Shown here: positions 1 through 12,655 of the stretch, piece after piece
Position numbering within the stretch: position 1 is the first letter of the stretch
Layout of the letters: each line of letters begins with the position of its first letter
NCBI RefSeq assembly: GCF_027947535.2
Contig: NZ_JAAGKO020000035.1
Coordinates: 30,617-94,616 of the forward strand
DNA: 64,000 nucleotides
Direction: 5' to 3'
Source: Streptantibioticus silvisoli
Lineage (GTDB): Bacteria > Actinomycetota > Actinomycetes > Streptomycetales > Streptomycetaceae
Position numbers and translations under genes: made by a program
Notes under the pieces: model-generated
The model's input: only the letters and a program-made list of their open reading frames with translations
Databases searched by the model: none
Told to the model about the DNA's origin: nothing

Positions 1-404
1 CTGACCACGACGGCCGCGCCGGCGTCCTGCACGCAGTGCACGAGGCGGGCGTGGTGGACGTGCGGCTCCAACGGCAGGTAGGCCGCCGCCGCCTTCAGCA
101 CGCCGAGCATGGCCGCCACGCACTCGGTGGAGCGCGACAGGTGCAGGCCGACGGTGTCGCCCGGCCGCACCCCGGCGGCCCGCAGCCAGTGCGCGAACCG
201 GTTGGCGCGTGCGTCCAGTTCGGCGTAGGTCAGCAGGCCGCCGCCGACCTGGGTGAGGGCCACCGCGTCGGGGCTGCGGCGTACCTGCTCCTCGAACCAG
301 GCGGGGATGGTGCCCTCCCGCCCCGGGGTGGCGGGCAGGGCGTTGGCGGCTGCCGGGTTCGCGGCCGCCGCCACGGCCGGCGGTGCCGGGGTCTCGACGC
401 TCAT
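1..404 (-). CDS. NRPS beginning with an adenylation domain (partial, runs off the left edge)
   Basis: Only the first 134 or so codons are inside the window. After about 30 Ala/Pro-rich residues the protein enters an adenylation domain directly, with no condensation domain in front. Core A2/A3-region text is readable: LTYAELDARANRFAHWLR, and LKAAAAYLPLEPH, which is the usual 'LKAGAAYVPLDP' motif. The ATG at 402-404 overlaps the stop of the MbtH-like gene by four bases (ATGA), so it is translationally coupled and last in the visible operon. The preceding synthetase ends in a condensation domain, so this A domain probably completes a module split across two proteins. Substrate cannot be read because the specificity pocket lies outside the window. 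Confidence 0.93.
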   Translation of the reverse strand, partial: MSVETPAPPAVAAAANPAAANALPATPGREGTIPAWFEEQVRRSPDAVALTQVGGGLLTYAELDARANRFAHWLRAAGVRPGDTVGLHLSRSTECVAAMLGVLKAAAAYLPLEPHVHHARLVHCVQDAGAAVVV

Positions 405-624
405 CGCACGCCCTCCTCGGCACGCCGGCGCTCCACGGACTCCCGCAGGCTGCGGGGGCGGATGTCCGGCCAGATGGCCTCGATCCGCTCCAGGCACCGC
501 TCCTCGGACCCGGTGGTCCCCTCGGCCGTCCAGCCGTTCGGCAGCGGGACCCCGGCGGGCCACAGGGAGTACTGCTCCTCGTCGTTGACGACCACGTCGA
601 AGGTGGTGAAGGCGTCCATGTCGG

Positions 625-628
<4 letters not shown>
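401..628 (-). CDS. MbtH-like NRPS chaperone
   Basis: This 75-residue protein is the normal size for the MbtH family, small partners that bind NRPS adenylation domains and are often needed for their solubility and activity. The family signature is clear: a NDEEQYSLWP segment, then VPLPNGW, then the C-terminal IWPDIRPRSLRE block with its conserved tryptophan and proline. It overlaps the stop of the C-A-T-C synthetase gene upstream (ATGA) and the start of the next synthetase downstream (ATGA), so three genes are coupled. Its place inside the operon says it serves the adenylation domains here. Confidence 0.96.
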
Positions 629-5181
<4,553 letters not shown>

Positions 5182-5209
5182 GATCACTCCAATCGGACGG
5201 TGGGGGGTC

Positions 5210-8200
5210 TCAGGCCAGCCGGGCGGCGAGGGCGGAGACGGTCTTGCAGGCGAAGATCAGCCGCGGCGGTACCTCGGTGCCGAGCTCGCGGGCCAGCACC
5301 AGGGCCAGCCGCACCGCGCGCAGCGAGTCGCCGCCGAGCCCGAAGAAGTTGTCCTGCGTGCCGAAGTCGTCGATGCCCAGCACCTGGGACCAGGCCCGGA
5401 AGATCGTGCGTTCCAGCTCCGTGTCGCCCTTGGCCGGCGGGGCCGCCACACCGGTGGTGGGCGCGGTGGCGGCCGCCGGTGCGGACAGCGCCTTGCGGTC
5501 GACCTTGCCGTTGGCGGTCAGCGGCAGCGCGGCCAGCACCGTGAAGGTGGCCGGCAGCATGTGGTCGGGCAGCAGCGCGGCCAAGTGGGCGCGCAGTTCC
5601 GCCGTCCCCGGCGCCGCCCCGGCGTCCTTGGCCGTCAGGTGGGCGGCGAGGCGCTTGTCGCCCGGCGCCGGTTCGTGGACGACGACCACGCAGGAGCCGA
5701 CCGCGGGGTGCGTCGCCAGGGCGTTCTCGATCTCGCCCAGCTCGACGCGGTAGCCCCTGATCTTGATCTGGTTGTCCCGGCGCCCCGCGAACTCGTAGGC
5801 GCCGCGGGGCAGTTGACGTACCAGATCGCCGGTGCGGTACATCCGGGCGCCGGGCATCGGGCTGAACGGGTCGGGGACGAAGGCGCGCGCGGTCAGGCCC
5901 GGCCGGTCGTGGTAGCCGTGGCCGACGGCCGGGCCGCCGATGTAGAGCTCCCCGGTGCCGCCGGGCGGGCAGGGCCGCAGTGACCCGTCCAGTACCCGGG
6001 TGACGCGGTCGCCGACGTCCCGGCCGACCGGGACCTGGCCGCCGGCCAGGTCCGCCGGCCGCAGGACGTCGACGGTGGCGAACACCGTGGTCTCCGACGG
6101 GCCGTAGCCGTAGGCGATCCGCAGCCCCGGTGCCGCCTCCAGCACGCGCCGGAAGTGGTCGGCCGGTACCGCGTCGCCGCCGACCACCAGGCAGCGCAGT
6201 CCGGCCAGCAGGCCGGGTTCCGCGACGGCCACCGCGCCGAGCGCCGCCGGGCTCAGGAACAGGTCGGTCGCGCCGTGGTCCGCGGCGGTGCGGGCGACCG
6301 CGAGCGGGTCGTCGTCACCGGGCCCGCAGACGACGGTCCGCCCGCCGGTCATCAGCGCCGGGTACAGGTCCAGCACGTGGCCGTCCCAGGACAGCGCCGA
6401 GTGCAGGACCGAGGTCGAACCCGGGCCCCAGCCGGCGTACTCGGCGTCGCGGAAGAAGCCGGGGATCGCGCGGTGCGGCACCAGCGTGCCCTTCGGCGTG
6501 CCCGTCGAGCCCGAGGTGTACGGCAGGTAGACCCCGTCCTCGGCGGTCACCGCCACCCCCACCGGATCGGCCGGGCAGCGCTCCGGCGTGCCGTCGAGCA
6601 CGTCGAGCACCCGGGCGCCCAGGCCGGCCGCCACCGCCGGATCGGTGCTGACCACCACGGCGGGGCCGGTGTCGCGCACGCACAGCGCGAGCCGGTCGCG
6701 GTGGAGGTGCGGCTCCAGCGGCAGGTAGGCGGCGCCGGCCTTCAGCACCCCCAGCATCACCGCCACCCAGCGCGCCGACCGCGGCAGGTGCAGGCCGACG
6801 GTGTCCCCCACCCGCACGCCGGCGTCCCGCAGCCAGTGGGCGAACCGGTTGGCCCGCGCGTCCAGTTCGGCGTACGACCACGCCCGGCCGCTGTCCGCCT
6901 CCAGCAGCGCCGGGGCGCCGGGGGTACGCCGCGCCCAGTCCTCGAAGACGGCCACCACCGTGTCGGCGACCACCGTGTCGGCCTCGGGCTCGCCGTCGCC
7001 GCCGATGGCGGTGTCGGGGCTCTCGGTCAGCCGGGCCAGCAGGTCGAGCCACTCCTGCCGCAGCCGCTCGACGCGCTCCCGGTCGTACAGGCCGGTGTCG
7101 TACTCGATCCAGCCCTGGAACCCGTCGCCGGACTCCTCGATCATCCAGGCCAGTTCGAACTTGGCCTCGGCGTGCGCGTGCAGCCGCCGGGTGCCGCTCG
7201 CCGGTCCGAGCCGCACCGGGCGGTCCGCGCCGGGGTGCAGTTCGAAGATCGTCTGGAACAGCGGGTCGGCGTCCGCGCGGCGATCGTCCAGGACCGCGCC
7301 GACGATGGCGTCCAGCGGGGTGTCCTGGTGGGCGAACGCGTCGAAGGAGGCGTCCTTGACCTGTTCGACCAGCGCGCCGAACCCGCTGTCCGCCGCGAAC
7401 CGCAACCGCAGCGGCACGAGGTTGACGAAGTAGCCGATCAGCCCTTCGAGTTCGGGCCGGCTGCGGGTGGTGACCGGGGTGCCGACCACCAGGTCCCGCG
7501 CGCCGGTCACCCGGTGCAGCAGCGCCGCGTACCCGGCCAGCAGCACGGTGTACGGGGTCGAACGGGTCGAGCGGGCCAGCTCGCGCACCCGCCGGGCGGT
7601 ACGCGGCGGCACGGTGAACCGCAGGCTGGCCGCGACCCGCTCCCCGCCGGCCGTGCGCGGGCGGTCGGTGGGCGGCGTGCTGATCCGCGGCGCCCCCGCC
7701 AGCCGCTGCCGCCAGTGGTCGAGGTGCTCGCGCTGCGGGAGCGACTGCTGCCAGATGCTGTAGTCGGGATATCCGACCGGCAGTTCGGGCAACCGGGGCG
7801 CCCGGCCGGCCGCCGCGGCCTGGTACAGCTCCCCCAGGTCGCGTTCCAGCACCCCGAGCGAGGACTCGTCCCACACCAGGTGGTGGAAGACCGCCACCAG
7901 CGTGCTGCGGGCCTGCCCGTGCCGGATGAGCCGCATCCGCAGCAGCGGGCCGTCGGTGAGACGGAAGGGCTCGGCGGCGTCCGCGGCGACCAGGGCCTCG
8001 ACGGCCGCGCCGTCGGCGTCCTCGGCCAGCTCGCTGACGGCCAGCGGCACCGCCGCGTACGGGCGCACGATCTGGCACGGTTCGCCGTCCTCGTCGCCGA
8101 AGACGGTGCGCAGCGCCTCGTGCCGGTCGATCAGCCCGCCCAGCGCCGCCCGCAGCGCCGCCGGGTCCACGGGCCCGTCCAGCTCGAAGACCCAGGGGAT

Positions 8201-10186
8201 GTTGTACGCCGTGGTGTCCGGGTCCAGCTGGGTCAGCAGCCACAGGCCGCGTTGCAGGCCGGACAGCGGGGCGCGGGTCGCCCCGGTCCTGACCGGACCG
8301 GCCGCGCCGTCCGCCGCCCGCGAGCCGGCCGGGACCGCCGCGGCCATCGCCGCCGCCAGCCCGCGCAGCGTCGGCTCCTCGAAGACGGTGACCGTCGCCT
8401 CGGCCCAGGGGGTCTCCAGGATCCGCCCGGCCACCCGCAGCGCGGTCAGCGAGTCGCCGCCCAGCAGGAAGAAGTTGTCGGTCGGCCCGATGTCGGTGAT
8501 GCCGAGGACCTCGGACCAGATCTCCCGCAGCAGGCTCTCCAGCGCGTCGTCCGGCGGCTCCGCGGCGCCGGCCGTCCGGGGCGCGTCGGGTGCGGTGACG
8601 GACGGCGTCCCCGGCGCGTCGTCGCTCGGTACCCCGGCGGACGCGGCCTCCGGCGGGGCGCAGTGCTCCGCGCCGGCCGGCGGTGCGGCGTCGGCGACGG
8701 CCGCCGGTGCCTCACCCGGGACCGGGGCGCCCAGCGCGGCCCGGTCGACCTTGCCGCCCGCCGTCAGCGGCAGCGCCGGGACGACGGTGAAGGAGGCCGG
8801 GACCATGTAGGCGGGCAGCAGCGCGGCCAGGTGCTCGCGCAGTTCCGCGGCGGTCGGCTCGGCGCCCCGCGGCGCGGTGACGTAGGCGGCCAGCCGCCGG
8901 TCGCCGGGCACCGGTTCGCGTACCCCGACGGCGCAGGTGAGCACCCGGGGGTGCCGGGCCAGGACGTTCTCCACCTCGCCCGGTTCGATCCGGTAGCCGC
9001 GGATCTTGACCTGGTCGTCCCGCCGGCCCGCGAACTCCACGGTGCCGTCCGGCAGCCGGCGCACCAGGTCGCCGGTGCGGTACATCCGGGCGCCGGGCGC
9101 GGCACTGAACGGGTCGGGCAGGAACCGTTCGGCCGTCAGCCCCGGCCGGGCGACGTAGCCGGTCGCCAACGCCTCGCCGCCGATGTAGAGTTCGCCGACA
9201 TCGCCCGCTTCGGCCGGGCACAGCGCCGCGTCGAGCACGTGGGCGGTGCGCGGTCCGAGGGCCCGTCCGATCGGCACCGGCAGGTCGGCGCCCTGGCCGC
9301 GCACCTCGTGCACCAGGCTGGTGATCACCGTCTCGGTGGGACCGTAGGCGTTGAGCAGCCGCACCCCGGTCTCGCGCTCCCAGCGTTCGGCGGAGGCGGC
9401 AGGCATGGTGTCGCTGCCGCAGACCATCAGCCGCAACGAGGCGAGGTCGGCGCGGACGTGGGGCAGGACGGCGGTGAACTCCTGCCAGTAGCCGGCGGGC
9501 AGGTTCATGACGGTGACCTGCTCCCGGCGCACCAGCGCGGCCAGGTCGCGCGGCGCCGGGGTGCGGTGCTCCCCGATCACCAGCCGTGCCCCCGCGGTCA
9601 GTGCTCCCAGGACCTGCTCGACCCACACGTCGACATAGGGGGCGCTGAACTGCAGCACGACGTCGTCCGGGGTGAGGGCGAAGGTCTCGCGCACCGCTGC
9701 CAGGTGCCGTTCCAGGGCGCCGCGTCCGACGGCCACCCCCTTGGGCTCCCCGGTCGTACCGGAGGTGTGCACGATGTACGCCAGCGCCTGCTCGGGCGGC
9801 GCGGCCCAGGTGTCCGGCCGCCCGGCGCCCGGCCGGTGCGGCTCGGTCTCGCGCACCGGCGGCAGCAGCACGGCGTCGCAGCGCTCGGCGATCCGCTCAT
9901 TGCGCGCGGCGGGCGCGGCGGGATCGAGCGCCAGCCAGGGGATTCCGGCGCGTAACGCGGCGACCAGGGCGATCACGTGGTCGACCCGGTCCGCCGACCG
10001 CACGGCGACCGTTCCGCCCGGTGGTGCCGCCGCGGCCATCCGGCCTGCGAGGATCGCGCTGAGCCGGTCGAGTGTTCCGTAGGTCACCGTACGACCGGGG
10101 GAACAGATCGCGGTTCGCTCGGGGGCACCCCGGGCGAAACCGGATAACAGATCGGGACAGGAAGACGAACGCGTCATCTCAGCCAT
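5210..10186 (-). CDS. NRPS initiation protein, A-T-C-A-T
   Basis: 1658 residues. It starts with an adenylation domain (about 10-485) and has no N-terminal condensation domain, so it is the likely loading protein. Then come a carrier domain (about 548-615, NFFLLGGDSL, serine near 579), a condensation domain (about 638-1080, HHLVWDESS), a second adenylation domain (about 1100-1570) and a final carrier (FFGLGGDSL). A 60-residue Ala/Pro-rich linker (about 485-545) separates A1 from T1 and is unusually long. Hand-read codes are D-V-E-N-M-C-A-I-T-K for A1, which has Glu/Asn where hydroxyornithine-type codes do, and D-G-L-F-V-G-G-V-F-K for A2, an aliphatic-looking pocket. Both are tentative. It is first in the visible operon, with candidate regulatory repeats 34-74 bases upstream. 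Confidence 0.95.
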   Translation of the reverse strand: MAEMTRSSSCPDLLSGFARGAPERTAICSPGRTVTYGTLDRLSAILAGRMAAAAPPGGTVAVRSADRVDHVIALVAALRAGIPWLALDPAAPAARNERIAERCDAVLLPPVRETEPHRPGAGRPDTWAAPPEQALAYIVHTSGTTGEPKGVAVGRGALERHLAAVRETFALTPDDVVLQFSAPYVDVWVEQVLGALTAGARLVIGEHRTPAPRDLAALVRREQVTVMNLPAGYWQEFTAVLPHVRADLASLRLMVCGSDTMPAASAERWERETGVRLLNAYGPTETVITSLVHEVRGQGADLPVPIGRALGPRTAHVLDAALCPAEAGDVGELYIGGEALATGYVARPGLTAERFLPDPFSAAPGARMYRTGDLVRRLPDGTVEFAGRRDDQVKIRGYRIEPGEVENVLARHPRVLTCAVGVREPVPGDRRLAAYVTAPRGAEPTAAELREHLAALLPAYMVPASFTVVPALPLTAGGKVDRAALGAPVPGEAPAAVADAAPPAGAEHCAPPEAASAGVPSDDAPGTPSVTAPDAPRTAGAAEPPDDALESLLREIWSEVLGITDIGPTDNFFLLGGDSLTALRVAGRILETPWAEATVTVFEEPTLRGLAAAMAAAVPAGSRAADGAAGPVRTGATRAPLSGLQRGLWLLTQLDPDTTAYNIPWVFELDGPVDPAALRAALGGLIDRHEALRTVFGDEDGEPCQIVRPYAAVPLAVSELAEDADGAAVEALVAADAAEPFRLTDGPLLRMRLIRHGQARSTLVAVFHHLVWDESSLGVLERDLGELYQAAAAGRAPRLPELPVGYPDYSIWQQSLPQREHLDHWRQRLAGAPRISTPPTDRPRTAGGERVAASLRFTVPPRTARRVRELARSTRSTPYTVLLAGYAALLHRVTGARDLVVGTPVTTRSRPELEGLIGYFVNLVPLRLRFAADSGFGALVEQVKDASFDAFAHQDTPLDAIVGAVLDDRRADADPLFQTIFELHPGADRPVRLGPASGTRRLHAHAEAKFELAWMIEESGDGFQGWIEYDTGLYDRERVERLRQEWLDLLARLTESPDTAIGGDGEPEADTVVADTVVAVFEDWARRTPGAPALLEADSGRAWSYAELDARANRFAHWLRDAGVRVGDTVGLHLPRSARWVAVMLGVLKAGAAYLPLEPHLHRDRLALCVRDTGPAVVVSTDPAVAAGLGARVLDVLDGTPERCPADPVGVAVTAEDGVYLPYTSGSTGTPKGTLVPHRAIPGFFRDAEYAGWGPGSTSVLHSALSWDGHVLDLYPALMTGGRTVVCGPGDDDPLAVARTAADHGATDLFLSPAALGAVAVAEPGLLAGLRCLVVGGDAVPADHFRRVLEAAPGLRIAYGYGPSETTVFATVDVLRPADLAGGQVPVGRDVGDRVTRVLDGSLRPCPPGGTGELYIGGPAVGHGYHDRPGLTARAFVPDPFSPMPGARMYRTGDLVRQLPRGAYEFAGRRDNQIKIRGYRVELGEIENALATHPAVGSCVVVVHEPAPGDKRLAAHLTAKDAGAAPGTAELRAHLAALLPDHMLPATFTVLAALPLTANGKVDRKALSAPAAATAPTTGVAAPPAKGDTELERTIFRAWSQVLGIDDFGTQDNFFGLGGDSLRAVRLALVLARELGTEVPPRLIFACKTVSALAARLA

Positions 10187-10219
10187 GCCGAAAAGCTATG
10201 CGCGTCCCGCCGTGAAACA

Positions 10220-10258
10220 GGCAGTCCGTCCGGCAGTCGTGCGGCAGTTGGGACTGCC
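10220..10258 (-). promoter_or_regulatory. Direct heptamer repeats upstream of the NRPS operon (SARP-like)
   Basis: Read on the minus strand, ACTGCC-type units occur three times (AACTGCC, GACTGCC, GACTGCC) with starts 11 and 12 bases apart. On the plus strand these are GGCAGTC/T at 10220, 10232 and 10243. An oppositely oriented copy at 10251-10258 (GGACTGCC) makes an inverted repeat with 10220-10227. Streptomyces antibiotic regulatory proteins bind direct heptamers at about 11-base spacing just upstream of the -10 region. These repeats sit 34-74 bases before the NRPS start codon, which fits that geometry. Binding itself is inference. Confidence 0.4.
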
Positions 10259-10326
10259 GTCGCCCACCGGGGCGACGAAAGCGCCGCCGGCCGGCCCGCC
10301 GCGCCGCCGGTTTGCAGTGTGCCGGT

Positions 10327-10694
10327 ATGAACCACCAACAGCGTCCCGTCGGGTCCGGATTCACCGCGTCCTGCACGGTCGAGGAGGTCGTCGCGGGAAT
10401 CGGCCTGAGCGGCAAGAACGTCGTGATCACCGGTGGACCTGCCGGCATCGGCCTGGAAGTCACCCGTGCCCTGGCCCGGGCCGGCGGGCCGCGACCATCG
10501 TGTTCGCGGCCACCAGCCCCCTGCTCGCCGACATCGGCGGGGTCCGCCTCAGGAGCAGCGGCATCCCGGAACTGGACGACGAGCGGCGGCCTTTCGACCC
10601 GCGGCATTCCGACTCGGCCGTCACCTCGCATTCCATCGACCCGGCGTCCGCCCGGCAGCTGTGGGAGCTGAGCGAAGCCCTGGTCACCGCGTAA
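10327..10694 (+). pseudogene. Broken short-chain dehydrogenase/reductase gene
   Basis: From the ATG at 10327 one frame reads a normal SDR start, including GKNVVITGGPAGIGLEVTRA (an NAD-binding TGxxxGIG-type loop) and then ALARAGG. After that the frame becomes unrelated. Another frame then reads an SDR-family C-terminus (GVRLRSSGIPELDDERRP ... IDPASARQLWELSEALVTA) ending at the TAA at 10692-10694. The family is normally about 300 residues, but here N- and C-terminal ends are joined within about 120 codons. The gene therefore has a frameshift near 10485-10490 and has lost the central catalytic part (S-Y-K). It is divergent from the NRPS operon. Confidence 0.75.
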
Positions 10695-11029
10695 TCCGCG
10701 TGCCGTCACGGGTCCGGCCGGCGGGCCGGCGCAACGCCGCCCGTGCCCGCGCCCGGCGCGACGGTCTCCGCCGGCCGAGGCTTCGCCGGTGGGGTACGGC
10801 TCCTGGGCGCCGGGCTCCGACGACGTGCCAGGAGCCCGCCGGCGGGCAGGGCGGCGTGACGGGGTGTCGGCTTCGGCGCCTCCCCGCCCACCGGCGAACT
10901 CGCCCTTCCCGGGTCCGGCGAGGCCGGCGGCGGGCCGCACCGCCCGGCGTGCCGCCAATTCCGTCCGCGACGTTGTGATCAAGTAACTGCGGTGAGTAAT
11001 ATCTTAGAGCTTGGCTTTACTACTCCGGA

Positions 11030-11070
11030 GGGGTAGGAGAATTTACCCTTTCGCGACAACGGGGGTAAAT
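11030..11070 (+). promoter_or_regulatory. Alternative hairpins over the ribosome binding site of the next gene
   Basis: ATTTACCC (11041-11048) is a perfect inverted repeat with GGGTAAAT (11063-11070), enclosing a 14-base loop. The right arm covers the G-rich ribosome binding site just upstream of the ATG at 11074. The same TACCC stretch can instead pair with GGGTA at 11031-11035, giving a mutually exclusive stem. The stretch 10985-11050 is clearly more A/T-rich than its surroundings and probably also holds the promoter. Nothing else gene-like is visible between 10695 and 11073. Confidence 0.4.
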
Positions 11071-11073
11071 GAA

Positions 11074-11649
11074 ATGACCGAGCCTTTGGGCATTGCGGGA
11101 ACCGTCTTAGGCCTGCTGGGAAAAGTCAAAGGCCTGTTCGAGGGTTCCGACAAAAAGACACTCGTCACCTCCATGCTCACGGCGGTGCTGACCGTCGCCG
11201 TGATCGCCGCCGGCTATCTGGTGGTCGGCCACCACGCCACCCCCGGCTCCCAGGAAGTGAAGCTGGGCGGGCTGGATCTCGGCGGCTACTGCGCGTCGTA
11301 CTCCTACGACGACAACGACGAGGACTTCTGCTCCTCGGCGATCGATCTCGACAAAGCCTGCTCCTGGCAGTGGTCCATCCCGCTGCGCGCGAAGGGCACC
11401 GGCATCGACAGCACCCAGTGCTACTCGTCCTCGGGAAAACGCCGCGGCGGAATAAAGGACATGACGGGATACTGCGAGGCCACCTTCAAAGGAAGCGCCG
11501 ACGTCGAGGCGAGCTCGGCGGGGAACAAGTGGGTGTGCCGGACGAAGATCGACAAAGCAGCGGCCTGCGATTGGCAATACCAGAAGAATGATCCGCTGGC
11601 CCGCGAAGAGGGCGGCCTCTGGTACTGCTACGCGCGGGCGAAGGTGTAG
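11074..11649 (+). CDS. Membrane-anchored protein with two cysteine-rich repeats, function unknown
   Basis: 191 residues from the ATG at 11074, preceded by GGGGG. A short cytoplasmic head is followed by one hydrophobic segment (about residues 30-50, SMLTAVLTVAVIAAGYLVVG). The rest is an outside domain made of two related units. The first reads GYC, then a Cys before the shared ID-x-DKACSWQW text, then a Cys-Tyr pair. The second reads GYC, then a Cys before KIDKAAACDWQY, then WYCYA. Each unit has four cysteines in matching order, suggesting two disulfide-bonded copies of one module. I do not recognise a named family. An upstream in-frame ATG at 11011 is possible but lacks a good ribosome binding site. 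Confidence 0.75.
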   Translation: MTEPLGIAGTVLGLLGKVKGLFEGSDKKTLVTSMLTAVLTVAVIAAGYLVVGHHATPGSQEVKLGGLDLGGYCASYSYDDNDEDFCSSAIDLDKACSWQWSIPLRAKGTGIDSTQCYSSSGKRRGGIKDMTGYCEATFKGSADVEASSAGNKWVCRTKIDKAAACDWQYQKNDPLAREEGGLWYCYARAKV

Positions 11650-12655
11650 CGCCCCGGCAGATCGAGGCGTCCCCCGCGCCGCCGTGAGCGGACCCTCCGC
11701 GGTCGGACCCCTTGCCGCCGGCGTTGCCCGGCCGGCCGGATCGGAGCACGGCGGCCTGAGCCGCCGCGAGCGCGGCAACGCCCGCGTTCCTGCGGCAGCC
11801 GGAGCTCGGCACCGACGCGCGGGCACACGGCAAGGGCCGCGCCGCGACCGGCGCCGAACCGGCGGATGCCCGGCCGGCCGGGGTCGGCGGGGGCGTGGTC
11901 ACGCGGTCCGCCCCCGGGTTCGGCCGCCGCGGCGGTGGGACGGAAGCGCAGGCCGCAGAAGGGACCTTGCGCCGGGTCGGGTGCCCGCCGGAGGATCTCG
12001 GCCGGGGACAGCCCCGGCGCCGCGTCGAGCGCTTCCGCCACCGCGGCCCGTACGGTCTGCCGGACGAAGGCGTACACCCGCTCGGGCGCCGCGGTGCGGA
12101 ACGCCTCCGGCGCGGTGCGCCGCGGCGTCGGTCCGGACCGTCACCCCGGTGCCGTCCGGCTCCACGGACCGCACCCGCCCGCCCCGGCGCACGCGTACAC
12201 CCGCCCGTTCGCACCGTCGCGCCAGGGCGTCGGGGGTTCCCCTGACGTCGATCACGCCGCCGTCGCGCTGGGCGCCGCGGGCCGGGGACGCGACGGCTCC
12301 GGGCGTGCGGAGGCACACGGGTACGTGCCCGGGCCCCGCACGCCCATCCGGCGCCGGCCGGTGCGCCCGGCCGCTCCCCGGCGGCGTTTCGGACCGCGCC
12401 GGGCCCTGTGAAGGGTCCTCCACGGTCCATTCACGCGGACCGGACGGGCCCGCGCGCCCGGCGGGAAACCGGTCCCCACCGGCGCTTTCCCGACAATGAT
12501 CGCGGCCTTCCGGCCACCGGGGGCCGCGTGACGGGCCGCTCCCAGGAAACTCCCAGCTTTCTCCCGGGGCTCGTCCAGACGCGGCAACCATAGTGAGTCG
12601 ACGCCCGGTTCAGGGAGCCGTGCGCCACCGCTGTCCCCTCTCCGCGAAGGAAGCC
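11650..12655. other. Gene-poor kilobase, possibly decayed coding DNA
   Basis: No frame here looks like an intact gene. On the minus strand two fragments look protein-like. One at about 12110-12250 reads GVIDVRGTPDALARRCERAG, then RVRSVEPDGTGVTVRTD, resembling the middle of FAD oxidoreductases. Another at about 11900-12077 reads MYAFVRQTVRAAVAEALDA, then GLSPAEILRRAPDPAQGPF. They are in different frames and surrounded by Arg/Pro-rich nonsense, so I read them as possible remnants only. The last 65 bases carry the ribosome binding site (GAAGGA) and presumably the promoter of the glycosyltransferase gene. Confidence 0.3.

Noticed and set aside
12110..12250. A flavoprotein-like fragment on the minus strand in the 11.65-12.66 kb gap
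   Set aside because: Too short, different frames, and no cofactor motif. Reported only as possible decayed DNA.
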